NCBI RefSeq assembly: GCF_022288805.1
Contig: NZ_JAKOPM010000001.1
Location: forward strand, 283,773 to 347,772
Origin: Corynebacterium yonathiae
GTDB lineage: Bacteria > Actinomycetota > Actinomycetes > Mycobacteriales > Mycobacteriaceae
Direction: 5' to 3'
Length of the DNA: 64,000 nt
Shown here: positions 55,048 to 64,000 of the stretch, one piece after another
Layout: each line of letters opens with the position of its first letter
How positions within the stretch are numbered: position 1 is the stretch's first letter
Translations under genes and position numbers: made by a program
Notes under the pieces: generated by a model
Told to the model about the DNA's origin: nothing
Databases searched by the model: none
The model's input: only the letters and a program-made list of their open reading frames with translations

Positions 55048-56208
55048 ATGGCTGTTTCGACTAAGCACAAAATTTCCCGAATGGACCGCCTCTACGAGGA
55101 CGAGAGTGGTTATGACTTCATCGGCCGCACCAAGCTCTGGTACGGCATTTCCGCAGCGCTTGTCGTGGCGGCAGTGGTGGCGATCCTCATTCGCGGTTTC
55201 TCCCTTTCGATTGATTTCGAGGGCGGCACCACCTTGTCCATGCCGGCAGGCGATCTCAAGGAAGACGAAGTAAGCCAAGTCTTTGAAGACTCCACCGGCA
55301 TAGAACCCGAGCAGGTACACATCGTTGGCGCTGGCGACTCCGAGACTTTGGAAATTGTCTCCGAGCGCCTGAGCCAAGAGGACGTGAACGCTGCTCGCAC
55401 GGCTATCTATGACAATTTCAAACCGGAAGATGAAAACGGCAGGGCCACTCCGGATGCCATCGGCTCGTCCACAGTTTCTGAATCTTGGGGGTCTTCGATC
55501 ACCCAGCGCATGCTCATTGCCATGCTGGTCTTCCTCGTCGCTGCCACCGTTTACGTGGCCATTCGCCTGCAGAAGAACATGGCTTTTGCCGCCATCATCG
55601 CGCTGATTGCGGATGGCGTGGTTATTGCCGGCATCTACGCCCTCTTTGGCTTCGAGGTTTCCCCAGCCGTCATCATCGGTCTGCTTACCGTTCTGACCTT
55701 CTCCATGTATGACTCGGTCATCGTCTTTGACAAGATCAATGAGAATACGGAAGGCCTCGAGGGCCAGCGCAAGAAGACCTTTGCTGAGCTGACCAACCTG
55801 GCGATTAACCAAACCGTCATGCGTTCGATTTCTACCTCGGTGATTTCCGCGCTGCCTATCATCGCGCTCTTTGTCGTGGCTGTCTGGCTCATGGGCATCG
55901 GTACCCTGCGCGATTTGGCACTTATCCAGCTCATTGGCGTGGTCGAGGGTATTTTCTCCTCCATCTTCTTTGCTACGCCGCTGGTCGTGACCTTGGCTAA
56001 TATGTCCAAAAAGATTAAGCGCCATAATAAGCGAGTAGCGGACTACCGTGCCGGCAGGGATGAGAAGAACGCGGAAGAAGATGGCGTACCCGCAGCTGAG
56101 CGCACCGTGGTTTCTCCAGTAAGTGCGCAGTCCAACCCGGTTGGCAATGAAACCGATTCGGTGGAGTCTACCGGGCACCCCGGCGCAACGTGGCGGCCGG
56201 GTAGGTAG
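55048..56208 (+). CDS. secF: protein translocase subunit SecF
   Basis: A 386-residue partner of SecD: one N-terminal membrane segment near residue 35, the SIDFEGGTTLSMP motif, five C-terminal segments with DSVIVFDKINENT, and a 55-residue basic tail. ATG 55048 follows GAGGAGA, only 2 bases after the secD stop. Full length. Confidence 0.96.
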   Translation: MAVSTKHKISRMDRLYEDESGYDFIGRTKLWYGISAALVVAAVVAILIRGFSLSIDFEGGTTLSMPAGDLKEDEVSQVFEDSTGIEPEQVHIVGAGDSETLEIVSERLSQEDVNAARTAIYDNFKPEDENGRATPDAIGSSTVSESWGSSITQRMLIAMLVFLVAATVYVAIRLQKNMAFAAIIALIADGVVIAGIYALFGFEVSPAVIIGLLTVLTFSMYDSVIVFDKINENTEGLEGQRKKTFAELTNLAINQTVMRSISTSVISALPIIALFVVAVWLMGIGTLRDLALIQLIGVVEGIFSSIFFATPLVVTLANMSKKIKRHNKRVADYRAGRDEKNAEEDGVPAAERTVVSPVSAQSNPVGNETDSVESTGHPGATWRPGR

Positions 56209-56260
56209 TTTCTGGTAGTAAAATTCAGGTGGATCGCTAACTGAAGTGAGGGCAACAACC

Positions 56261-57928
56261 GTGGTCAAAGCAAAGAGCAGTTCTGGAGAACGTCATTGGA
56301 GTAGGCGGGCCCTTGCTTCGTGCGTATCGGCACTCGCTTTGGCTGCTACTGCCTGTAGCGGGCAGGGCGGCGAAGATGAGTCGCCGACTTCGCCCCAGGA
56401 ACCAGAATCCTATGGATATTTTGGCTACCAGGTAAATTCCCGCTTGGCCACTACCAATGCTGGTACCTCCTTTGGTAATGCCACCTCCGCCGGATTGTTG
56501 TCTACGCGGTTGTACCCGGGCCTTTTCGTGCCCGGGCCCTCTGGCGAATTGATTCCCAATGCGGACCTTGTTGAGACTGAAGAGCTTCCGCCCGTTGCTG
56601 GCAGCGACCAGCGTAGCGTCCAGCTAACCTTGGAAGAAGATGCTGTTTTCTCCGATGGCACTCCCGTGACTTGTGATGACTACTTTTTGGCGTATGTAGC
56701 CGGTACCCACCCAGCTGAGTTCGCTTCGCATATGCCGCTGATGAATGACATCGCAGAATTCAGCTGCAAGCCGCAAAGCAAATCTTTCACCTTGACCTTC
56801 AATAAGGATCAAGGTCAGCGCTGGCGCCATATGTTTGGTGCCGGTACCGTTATGCCCGCCCATGCGCTAGCGCAAAAGGCCGGACTGAGCATTGAGCAGC
56901 TCAATGCGGCTATGGCTGCCGGGGACATGCAATCGCTTGCACCTATTGCAAAAGAGTGGCGGTACGGCTTTTCCGTGGCCAAAGATCAACTTGACCCTAA
57001 GCTCCAAGTTTCCTTCGGCCCTTATGTCATTGACAAGGTAGGCGATGAGGGTGAAGTGATCCTCAAGGCGAATGAAAAGTACTTTGGCGACGCCCCGGCC
57101 GAGGAGCACATTGTAGTTTGGCCTGCCGATGCTGACGCGGAGAAACTTGCGGATAAGGGTGCGTTGCGTGTGGTTGATGCCTCCAGCGACAGCCCTGACT
57201 GGCTTGAGAGCACCAAGGACCAGACGGGGGAGTCTCCCTACGAAGTCACCCCGATGGTCGGCGAGCTGACGGACACGCTTACTCTGTCTGAAGCCGGCGT
57301 ATTCGCGGAACCGTGGGCACGGGAGAGCTTCGCTGCCTGCGTCGATCAGCAAGCGGTTGCTCAGGCGAGTACCGCGGCCTCTGGCGTGGAGGTGCCTCCA
57401 GCATATTTGCGCACCGTTTCCGCCACTAACCCAGTCTCCGGTGGTCTCGACAAGGTGGGCAAGGAACACCAGGGCACCGATCTGGCGAAGGCGGGCAGCC
57501 TCAGCGGCACGACCATTAAAGTCGGCTACTTGGGACCAGACAAGCGCTATGCGGCCATGGTCGAACAGCTCCGTGCATCTTGTGAACCAGCCGGTATTAC
57601 TATTGAGGATGCGTCTGCGGAGTTTATGTCTCAGCACTACCTGGAAATGGATCCAGAGACCTGGGCGCCTACCGTTGATGCTTTCCTCGGACCGGTAGAT
57701 CCCCAAACGGAGTATTCCACGGTGGAATCAAGCATGAAGAATTCCGCGGAGCTTAAAAAGACAGAAGAGGCTTTGTGGAAGGACGTTCCGTCTATTCCGC
57801 TTTCCGCACAGCCGCGTGTTTTTCTAGTCCGCCGCGACGTGGAAGGTGTCCTGCCGTACACTGGCGTCTCGGGCATCGGTTGGAATATGGATCGCTGGCG
57901 CAGCACCGCCCAAGCCGAAAAGAAATAG
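56261..57928 (+). CDS. ABC transporter solute-binding lipoprotein (SBP family 5, oligopeptide type)
   Basis: A 555-residue lipoprotein of the DppA/OppA type. The signal contains an arginine pair and lipobox (ALAATAC), then the family 5 fold, here with weakly conserved motifs (FSDGTPVTCDDY, LTFNKDQGQRW). No permease or ATPase genes are adjacent, yet the gene sits between secF and apt, an order conserved in corynebacteria. GTG 56261 is favoured by GAGGG 8 bases before it over the GTG five codons upstream. The ligand is unknown. Confidence 0.8.
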   Translation: MVKAKSSSGERHWSRRALASCVSALALAATACSGQGGEDESPTSPQEPESYGYFGYQVNSRLATTNAGTSFGNATSAGLLSTRLYPGLFVPGPSGELIPNADLVETEELPPVAGSDQRSVQLTLEEDAVFSDGTPVTCDDYFLAYVAGTHPAEFASHMPLMNDIAEFSCKPQSKSFTLTFNKDQGQRWRHMFGAGTVMPAHALAQKAGLSIEQLNAAMAAGDMQSLAPIAKEWRYGFSVAKDQLDPKLQVSFGPYVIDKVGDEGEVILKANEKYFGDAPAEEHIVVWPADADAEKLADKGALRVVDASSDSPDWLESTKDQTGESPYEVTPMVGELTDTLTLSEAGVFAEPWARESFAACVDQQAVAQASTAASGVEVPPAYLRTVSATNPVSGGLDKVGKEHQGTDLAKAGSLSGTTIKVGYLGPDKRYAAMVEQLRASCEPAGITIEDASAEFMSQHYLEMDPETWAPTVDAFLGPVDPQTEYSTVESSMKNSAELKKTEEALWKDVPSIPLSAQPRVFLVRRDVEGVLPYTGVSGIGWNMDRWRSTAQAEKK

Positions 57929-57982
57929 GACCCACAACCGCGGCCTATCACGACCTCTCGCAAATATTTCTCAAGGAAGATT

Positions 57983-58528
57983 ATGAGTTCGCACTACGAA
58001 TCAGCAGCACAGGCACTCAAGGATAAGGTTCGCCTCGTTCAAGACTTCCCAGAGGAGGGCATCCTCTTTGAAGACCTCACCCCGGTCTTGGCGGATCCAG
58101 AGGCATTTCGCACCGTGGTGGACGGCTTAGCAGCTGCCTGTGAGGAGTTAGGCGCGGATATGATCGGCGGCCTGGATGCCCGTGGATTCCTATTAGGCTC
58201 GGCCGTGGCCTACAAGATGGGCTTGGGTATCCTAGCCATCCGCAAGAAGGGCAAGCTTCCGCCTCCGGTATATACCGAAGAATATGAGCTGGAGTACGGC
58301 TCTGCGGCGCTGGAGATTCCGGCCAGCGGCGTTGATATCAAAGGCAAGCGCGTTGTGCTTGTCGACGACGTCCTAGCCACCGGCGGCACCCTCCACGGCG
58401 CTAAGCTTTTGCTCGAGTCGGCAGGAGCCGAGGTTGCCGGCAATGTGGTGGTGCTGGAAGTCAAGGGCCTTAACGGACGTGAGCGTTTATCCGGCCCACC
58501 GCTTATTGTGTTAAATGCCACAGACTAA
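57983..58528 (+). CDS. apt: adenine phosphoribosyltransferase
   Basis: A 181-residue purine-salvage enzyme (adenine + PRPP to AMP). The PRPP loop is [13 protein letters not shown] near residue 125 and the N-terminal [16 protein letters not shown] is typical. ATG 57983 follows CAAGGAAG. It precedes rel, an order widespread in actinobacteria. Confidence 0.96.
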   Translation: MSSHYESAAQALKDKVRLVQDFPEEGILFEDLTPVLADPEAFRTVVDGLAAACEELGADMIGGLDARGFLLGSAVAYKMGLGILAIRKKGKLPPPVYTEEYELEYGSAALEIPASGVDIKGKRVVLVDDVLATGGTLHGAKLLLESAGAEVAGNVVVLEVKGLNGRERLSGPPLIVLNATD

Positions 58529-58607
58529 GATGGGATGTCTAAGCTAGTTCCCACGATCTAGAGGACATGAGGCCACAAGGCTCGTGGCACTGTGAAGGGC
58601 GGTAGAT

Positions 58608-60902
58608 TTGGCCATGGACAAACCCGTAAAACGCCAGACCGGCGGCGGAATGCGCAGCATGTCGGCTCGCCTTGCCCGTTCGCTCACCGGCGGCCGGGTC
58701 AAGGTGAATCCGGTGCTGGACCCGTTGATGTCCATCCACCGCAAGTTTCACCCCAAAGCCGATGCGGACTTGCTCAATCGCGCCTACGACACCGCCGAGC
58801 GGCTCCATGAGGGGGTTTTCCGCAAATCCGGAGAGCCTTATATCACCCACCCGCTTGCCGTGGCGACGATTGCGGCGGAAATCGGCATGGACACCACCAC
58901 CATCGTGGCGGCCCTTTTGCACGACACGGTGGAGGATACGGACTACTCCTTAGAGGATCTCACCCGCGATTTTGGTCCCGAGGTGGCTCGCTTGGTGGAC
59001 GGTGTGACCAAGCTGGATAAGGTGGCGCTGGGCTCGGCCGCCGAGGCAGAGACTATCCGAAAAATGATCGTCGCAATGGCCACCGATCCCCGCGTACTGG
59101 TCATCAAGGTAAGCGACCGGCTACACAATATGCGTACGATGCGGTTCCTTCCGCCTGAAAAGCAGGCCAAGAAGGCGCGACAAACCCTTGAGGTCATTGC
59201 CCCTTTGGCTCACCGTCTAGGTATGGCAAGCGTTAAGTGGGAGCTGGAAGACTTATCCTTTGCCATCCTGTATCCAAAAAAGTATGACGAGATCGTGCGC
59301 ATGGTCGCTGACCGGGCTCCCTCGCGTGACCGGGCGCTCAAGGAGATCATTAGCCAAGTCAGCGCGGCATTAAAGGAAAACGGCATTGAAGCCGAGGTTA
59401 TGGGCCGTCCAAAGCACTACTGGTCCATTTATCAAAAGATGATCGTGCGCGGCCGTGACTTCGCGGAGATTTTTGACTTAGTGGGTATCCGGATCTTGGT
59501 CGAAGATGTCAATAGCTGTTATGCCGCCATCGGTGTGGTGCACTCGATTTACCAAGCTCTGCCCGGACGCTTTAAGGACTATATTTCCTCGCCGAGGTTT
59601 GGCGTATATCAGTCATTGCACACCACCGTCCTAGCAGATGGCGGCGCGACGCTAGAGGTTCAAGTCCGCACCCATGAGATGCACTACAATGCCGAATTCG
59701 GCGTGGCCGCTCACTGGCGTTATAAGGAAACTAAAGGGAAGAACTCGGGCCACCAAGAAGAAGTGGACCAGATGGCCTGGATGCGCCAACTTCTGGATTG
59801 GCAGAAGGAAGCTGCTGATCCTAATGAGTTCTTAGACTCCCTGCGGTATGACCTTACCGCCAAGCAAATCTTCGCCTTTACCCCCAAAGGCGACGTCGTA
59901 AACTTGCCGGCCGGTTCTACTCCAGTGGATTTTGCTTATGCAGTACATACTGAGGTGGGACATAGGTGTATCGGTGCCAAGGTCAATGGCAAGCTCGTCG
60001 CGCTCGAGTCGAAGCTAAAGTCCGGCGACAAGGTGGAGATCTTCACCTCTAAGGATCCGAACGCTGGTCCGTCCCGTGATTGGCAGGACTTCCTGGTGTC
60101 TGCCCGTGCCAAGACTAAGGTACGGCAGTGGTTTGCCAAGGAGCGCCGTGAAGAACACTTGGAGGCCGGACGCGACGCACTGGCCACTGAGGTCCAACGT
60201 GGTGGCTTGCCCATGCACCGCCTGTTTACTGCCAGCTCCATGAAGCAGGTTGCGGAGCAACTTCATTACACCGACGTCGACTCGCTCTATACCGCCATCG
60301 GCGCGGGCCATGTATCTGCCCAACACGTTGCCAATCAGTTGGTTGCCATGTTCGGTGACCGGGACGATGCCATTGACACTTTGGCCTCGCGCACGCCGCT
60401 TTCTGAGATTGAGCACTCCCGTGCCCAGCACACCGAAGATTCCGCTTCGGGTACCGGCATTTTGGTGGAAGGCAGCCCGGACGTGATGGCCAAGCTGGCT
60501 AAGTGTTGCCAGCCCGTTCCAGGTGATGCCATCTTTGGCTTTGTAACTCGCGGCGGCGGAGTGTCCGTGCACCGGGCCGACTGTACCAACGCAGAAAAAC
60601 TCAAAGCAGAACCTGAGCGCATGCTGGAGGTGACTTGGTCTTCCGGTACGTCGGCGACGGGCGCTTTCTCTGCAACCCTGCAATTGGAAGCTCTTGACCG
60701 CCAAGGTCTTCTCTCGGAGCTCACCCGGGTGATGAGCGATCAGAATATTAACGTATTGACCATGAATTCCAATCGCGGTGATGACCACATCGCGACGGTA
60801 CGGTTTACCTTCTCTGTGTCAGACACCAAGCAGTTAGGTACGTTGATGACGACGTTGCGCAATACCGAAGGCGTCTTCGACGTCTACCGAGTTACCGCCT
60901 AA
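58608..60902 (+). CDS. rel: bifunctional (p)ppGpp synthetase/hydrolase Rel
   Basis: A 764-residue stringent-response enzyme. The HD hydrolase domain (THPLAVATI ... [12 protein letters not shown]) is at 80-180, the synthetase domain with [13 protein letters not shown] at 270-340, then TGS near 430-490, a conserved Cys-containing region ([11 protein letters not shown]) and a C-terminal ACT domain. Both activities look intact. The start is TTG 58608 with GAAGGG 8 bases before it; ATG 58614 two codons later is the alternative. Confidence 0.95.
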   Translation: MAMDKPVKRQTGGGMRSMSARLARSLTGGRVKVNPVLDPLMSIHRKFHPKADADLLNRAYDTAERLHEGVFRKSGEPYITHPLAVATIAAEIGMDTTTIVAALLHDTVEDTDYSLEDLTRDFGPEVARLVDGVTKLDKVALGSAAEAETIRKMIVAMATDPRVLVIKVSDRLHNMRTMRFLPPEKQAKKARQTLEVIAPLAHRLGMASVKWELEDLSFAILYPKKYDEIVRMVADRAPSRDRALKEIISQVSAALKENGIEAEVMGRPKHYWSIYQKMIVRGRDFAEIFDLVGIRILVEDVNSCYAAIGVVHSIYQALPGRFKDYISSPRFGVYQSLHTTVLADGGATLEVQVRTHEMHYNAEFGVAAHWRYKETKGKNSGHQEEVDQMAWMRQLLDWQKEAADPNEFLDSLRYDLTAKQIFAFTPKGDVVNLPAGSTPVDFAYAVHTEVGHRCIGAKVNGKLVALESKLKSGDKVEIFTSKDPNAGPSRDWQDFLVSARAKTKVRQWFAKERREEHLEAGRDALATEVQRGGLPMHRLFTASSMKQVAEQLHYTDVDSLYTAIGAGHVSAQHVANQLVAMFGDRDDAIDTLASRTPLSEIEHSRAQHTEDSASGTGILVEGSPDVMAKLAKCCQPVPGDAIFGFVTRGGGVSVHRADCTNAEKLKAEPERMLEVTWSSGTSATGAFSATLQLEALDRQGLLSELTRVMSDQNINVLTMNSNRGDDHIATVRFTFSVSDTKQLGTLMTTLRNTEGVFDVYRVTA

Positions 60903-61041
60903 CGCACTTTGTTCTTACCCTAAAGGAGGGGAGAGGCAAGCAACGTGAAGGCTTCGGGTGGGTTACGCCTGCGTGAATTCTTGGCTGCTGCAAGGTAAAG
61001 CTCCAGCAGAAAAGCTTAAATTCTTCTGCCAGGTAGTTAGC

Positions 61042-61069
61042 AAAGCGATATAAATTATCCTGTCGCTTT
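61042..61069 (+). promoter_or_regulatory. inverted repeat over a TATAAAT promoter element of the nucleotidase
   Basis: AAAGCGA (61042-61048) and TCGCTTT (61063-61069) are perfect arms around a 14-base TATAAATTATCCTG centre that contains a -10-like sequence, 21 bases before the ATG. A regulator could sit on it. Confidence 0.45.
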
Positions 61070-61089
61070 CTACTATCTAGGAGTACCTC

Positions 61090-63162
61090 ATGCAGTTTCG
61101 TCGCATCGGCCAGCTCGTGGCCGCCACTACCGTTTCCGCAGTCGCTCTCTCCGGCGTGCAGGCGGTGGCACAGGAGAACAAGACCACCATCTCTGTCACG
61201 AATATCACCGATATTCACGGTCACTTGGAAGACCAAATTGGTGATCCCGCCAAGGCTGGCGATGAGATGGGCGTGGCGCGACTGCAGTCCCTTATCAAGC
61301 AGGTAAACGAGGGCCAAGAATTCAATCTGACCTCCTCGGGTGATAACATAGGCGGCTCTGCGTTCGTATCGGCAATTTCCGATGATAAATACACCCTTGA
61401 AGCCCTCAACGAGATGGGCATGAAGGTATCCGCAGTAGGTAATCATGAGTTCGATAAGGGCACTGAGGATCTCACGGAGCGCATCCAGCCCAACTCCAAG
61501 TACCCAATTTTGGGAGCCAACGTGCTCAAGGACGACAAGCCTCTGCTTAAGCCGTCTCACGTTGAAGATCTAGACGGCGTCAAGGTCGGTTACGTAGGAA
61601 CCGTAACGGAGAACACAAAGTACAAAGTTTCTGCAGCGAAGATCCCAGGCGTATCCTTCACTGATCCAGTAAAGGCCACCAATGAAGAGGCCACTCGCCT
61701 GAAGGAGTCCGGCGAGGCAGACGTTGTGGTTGCATTGTTCCATGAGGACGCCCAAGAATATGCCGAAGGATTCAACAAGGACGTAGACGTGCTCTTCGGT
61801 GGTGATACTCACCAGCGCACCAAGGGGGAGATTCCGCGTGAGGGTGCACTCCCGCTGCAGTGGGCGCAGGGCCATGAGTACGGCAAGCTGCTTAACGACG
61901 TCGACATTACCTATGACAAGACCGCAAAGAAGGTAACCGACATCAAACTCAGCCAATACGATGCTACGGACGCGGCCTCGGTTGAGCCGGACGCTGGCCT
62001 CGCTTCCGTGGTGGAAAAGGCACAGAGAGAAGCCGAAGTTGAAGGCTCCAAGACTGCCGGCACCGTCACTCAGGATCTTTTTCGCGGTTCTGACGAAGGC
62101 GCTGAGGCAGGCTCTAACCGCGGCGTAGAATCTACCCTTAATAATTTCATCGCTGATGGACAGCGCTACGCCATGAGCAAGCAGGTGGGTGAGGACATCG
62201 AGATCGGTGTAATGAACGCCGGCGGTGTGCGCGCCGATTTGAAGGGCGGCGAAGTTTCCTACAAGGACATCTTCGAGGTACAGCCATTTGGCAACTCCGT
62301 GATTACCGCCAAGATTTCCGGTGAAGAGTTCATCAAGGCCTTGGAGAACCAGTGGCAGGAAGGTAGCCGCCCGCGTCTAGCTATGGGCCTTTCCAACAAT
62401 GTCCAGGTTGTTTATGACCAGAAAGCCGGCAAGGGTGAGCGCATAAAGTCCGTGACCATCAACGGTGAACAACTCGACCCGAATAAGGACTACTCCATCG
62501 CACTGTCTTCGTTCCTTGCCTCTAGCGACGAGGATGCAGGCGGTGACGGGTATTTCAACGCTGGTTCCATCAAGGACAAGAACGATGTGGGCTACATGGA
62601 CACTCAGGCCATGATCGATTACATCAAGTCAGGCGAATCTGAGGTTCGCACCGGCCAGGGCCAGATCGGTGCCCACGTTGAGGGAGAGGTAAAACCAGGT
62701 GAGGAAATCACCGTGCACTTGTCGAGCCTCAATTACTCCACCAACGGTGAACCGATGGCGAAGAAGGCGACCGTAAAGCTGGGCGATGCTGAGCAAACCG
62801 TTGACATCGATAACGCTGCTCACGAGGGCGATGCGCAATTTGGAGAGCGCGGGCGCGCCACGGTGAAGCTCACCGTTCCAAAGGACCTCAGCGGAAGCCA
62901 GAACCTGGAAATCACCACCGATGCCGGCACCAAGGCAACGCTGCCTCTCGAACTAAGCGGCAACGCTTCCTCGGAACCGGGTGCAAAGCCTGAACCTAAG
63001 GGCTCTTCCTTGTCCTCTAACGGCTCTTCTGCGGGTGGTGCAGTATTTGCCATCATCGCGGCGCTGGTCGCAGGCGTTGCCGTTGTGGGCATGAACCCCC
63101 ACATTCTTCCCGCCCCAGCACGCAAGATGATCGAGGACTTGCGCAAGCAATTCCATATCTAA
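61090..63162 (+). CDS. cell-surface 5'-nucleotidase / UshA-like metallophosphatase
   Basis: A 690-residue exported enzyme: signal peptide (1-28, ending VQAVAQ), calcineurin-like domain with TDIHGHL, GNHEFDKG and GGDTHQR metal motifs, 5'-nucleotidase C-terminal domain near 350-500 (MNAGGVRADL, FGNSV), an Ig-like stretch near 530-640, and a C-terminal membrane segment (about 650-672) with basic tail. It would release phosphate from extracellular nucleotides while tethered to the membrane. A strong terminator follows. Confidence 0.9.
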   Translation: MQFRRIGQLVAATTVSAVALSGVQAVAQENKTTISVTNITDIHGHLEDQIGDPAKAGDEMGVARLQSLIKQVNEGQEFNLTSSGDNIGGSAFVSAISDDKYTLEALNEMGMKVSAVGNHEFDKGTEDLTERIQPNSKYPILGANVLKDDKPLLKPSHVEDLDGVKVGYVGTVTENTKYKVSAAKIPGVSFTDPVKATNEEATRLKESGEADVVVALFHEDAQEYAEGFNKDVDVLFGGDTHQRTKGEIPREGALPLQWAQGHEYGKLLNDVDITYDKTAKKVTDIKLSQYDATDAASVEPDAGLASVVEKAQREAEVEGSKTAGTVTQDLFRGSDEGAEAGSNRGVESTLNNFIADGQRYAMSKQVGEDIEIGVMNAGGVRADLKGGEVSYKDIFEVQPFGNSVITAKISGEEFIKALENQWQEGSRPRLAMGLSNNVQVVYDQKAGKGERIKSVTINGEQLDPNKDYSIALSSFLASSDEDAGGDGYFNAGSIKDKNDVGYMDTQAMIDYIKSGESEVRTGQGQIGAHVEGEVKPGEEITVHLSSLNYSTNGEPMAKKATVKLGDAEQTVDIDNAAHEGDAQFGERGRATVKLTVPKDLSGSQNLEITTDAGTKATLPLELSGNASSEPGAKPEPKGSSLSSNGSSAGGAVFAIIAALVAGVAVVGMNPHILPAPARKMIEDLRKQFHI

Positions 63163-63175
63163 GCCATTAGTCGTT

Positions 63176-63223
63176 AGGCGGAGCGGTTCTTCCTGAACGG
63201 GGGAGAAGTGCTCCGCCTTTTTC
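63176..63223 (+). terminator. terminator after the nucleotidase
   Basis: AGGCGGAGC (63176-63184) pairs with GCTCCGCCT (63210-63218) and is followed by TTTTTC. Confidence 0.85.
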
Positions 63224-63259
63224 TGTACAGCTTGCAGTAGCCAGGTAACCTAACCAACC

Positions 63260-63832
63260 GTGGATCTTCTAGACCTCTTTCTGCGCGAAATTACCTATCA
63301 ACTCGGCATTGAATGGCACCGTATCCCCGTTGTCGTGCTGGCCACCTTGGGTATATACCTCTCCTTCATGGTCTTGGTGAAGGTTTTTGGCTCTCGAGTG
63401 TTAACTTCCATGACGGCCTCAGATGCCATCATCATTATTATGTTTGGCGCGGTCGCAGGCCGCGTTATCGTGGGAAATCCTCCGACCTTAGCTGCCGGTG
63501 TTATCGGCCTAACAACCCTGATGGCGCTAGAAGCCGCGTTCGGCACTATCCGTAAGGTAGTGAAGTGGACGCGCTTTCTTGACCGGCGTCCAGTTCTCCT
63601 AGTCTTTCGCGGGAAGATGGTTGAGGATAACTTGACCCTAGCGCATATTACTAAGTCAGATATTTATTCTGCGGCCCGCAAGGCAGGCATTAGCCGCATG
63701 GAGGACGTCCAGATTATGATCCTGGAGCCCACGGGTCATATTTCCGTGATCAGAATCGGGCAATCTATCGACCCTGAGCTTTTCAGGGACCTGGTGGGGT
63801 CTGAGTACATAGAGGACGCCAAAGACCTCTAG
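63260..63832 (+). CDS. DUF421 family membrane protein (YetF type)
   Basis: A 190-residue protein with three N-terminal membrane segments (about 20-110) and a cytoplasmic C-terminal domain of the DUF421/YetF family, with RPVLLVFRGKMVEDNL and ILEPTGHISVI. Function not established; spore and stress roles have been suggested for distant relatives. The start is GTG 63260 with no strong ribosome site. Last complete gene before the IS end. Confidence 0.85.
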   Translation: MDLLDLFLREITYQLGIEWHRIPVVVLATLGIYLSFMVLVKVFGSRVLTSMTASDAIIIIMFGAVAGRVIVGNPPTLAAGVIGLTTLMALEAAFGTIRKVVKWTRFLDRRPVLLVFRGKMVEDNLTLAHITKSDIYSAARKAGISRMEDVQIMILEPTGHISVIRIGQSIDPELFRDLVGSEYIEDAKDL

Positions 63833-63923
63833 ACTGCAGCTCAATGTCGGGCGAAGAAGCTCGGAACCATTAGCTGTCCGGGCCACTCAAAGCATATGAA
63901 AAAGCCGCTGCATCCCAGCAATG

Positions 63924-64000
63924 TGAACTGGCCCCCGAAAGTTGGACTGGTTTAATTCTAGGCGGTTAGGGCTTCAAGGGTCTGATTTCGATATTGCATC
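63924..64000 (-). mobile_element. end of an IS3-family insertion sequence (truncated by the window)
   Basis: From TGAACTGGCCCCCGAAAGTT at 63924 onward the sequence matches the terminal inverted repeat style of actinobacterial IS3 elements. The minus-strand frame just inside codes the C-terminus of a transposase. The rest lies to the right of the window, so element type and completeness are not known. Confidence 0.75.
63958..64000 (-). CDS. IS3-family transposase (OrfB), last 13 residues
   Basis: On the minus strand the frame reads MQYRNQTLEALTA followed by TAG (63960-63958), 34 bases inside the IS end. Short, Asn/Arg/Tyr-rich endings of this type are typical of IS3 OrfB proteins. Only the tail is inside the window, so the call depends on the neighbouring inverted repeat. 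Confidence 0.65.
   Translation of the reverse strand, partial: MQYRNQTLEALTA

Noticed and set aside
54907..56268. 453-residue open frame opposite secF and the end of secD
   Set aside because: Antisense shadow of two firmly identified Sec genes; His/Asp-rich composition and no family motif.

Overview
The window is chromosomal DNA of a Corynebacterium. The evidence is a DtxR that keeps every metal ligand of the diphtheria protein, a sigA/sigB pair, mycolata cell-envelope genes (PI-phosphate synthase, PatA, PimA, two GT87 enzymes), actinobacterial coproheme decarboxylase, polyphosphate glucokinase and many DUF proteins restricted to Actinobacteria. The host-associated accolens/tuberculostearicum group is a guess. 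Almost everything is core genome; the only mobile DNA is the last 77 bases, where an IS3-family element begins.

Layout. 1-3850: the start of hrpA (minus), a membrane protein, then oxyR divergent from ahpC-ahpD, a peroxide-defence unit. 3939-12799 is mostly minus strand: PAC2 protein + DUF3516 helicase, DUF4192 (plus), dtxR-galE, sigB behind a SigH-type promoter, and a YheO-type regulator. 12945-15780: L-serine dehydratase and a serine-type permease, with palindromes in the promoter region. 16139-22298: dtd, a methyltransferase, DUF3099, DUF3039 coupled to an SF2 helicase, and sigA with a lysine-rich tail. 22498-28685: ppgK divergent from suhB, then DUF4193, DUF3093, dut, DUF3710, DUF3159 and a TrmA-type RNA methyltransferase. 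28823-36897: dxs, ribonuclease D, DUF3000, chdC, then msrB, an AftC-like glycosyltransferase, a RibD-like reductase and a YdcZ-type transporter.

36968-37943: a tRNA island with one minus-strand tRNA-Val(CAC) facing away from six plus-strand tRNAs (Gly-Val-Gly-Cys-Val-Gly) and a terminator. 38014-40842: a small membrane protein and a copper/DyP operon (CopC, PCuAC, DyP peroxidase). 40920-46715: thrS, HIT, pgsA, patA, pimA and a LemA-like gene, the phosphatidylinositol mannoside pathway. 46730-49125: a GT87 glycosyltransferase and TesB. 49219-60902: yebC, ruvCAB, yajC-secD-secF, an orphan solute-binding lipoprotein, apt and rel. 61090-64000: a surface-anchored 5'-nucleotidase, a DUF421 protein and the IS end.

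I found no clearly new multi-gene system. The most interesting signals are non-coding: a perfect inverted repeat around the -10 of chdC, palindromes in the serine-permease promoter region, a SigH-type promoter before sigB, a degenerate DtxR box before dtxR, paired palindromes between the divergent tRNA units, and perfect hairpins in the tRNA spacers. The copC-pcuC-dyp operon and the coupled DUF3039-helicase pair are the best functional leads.
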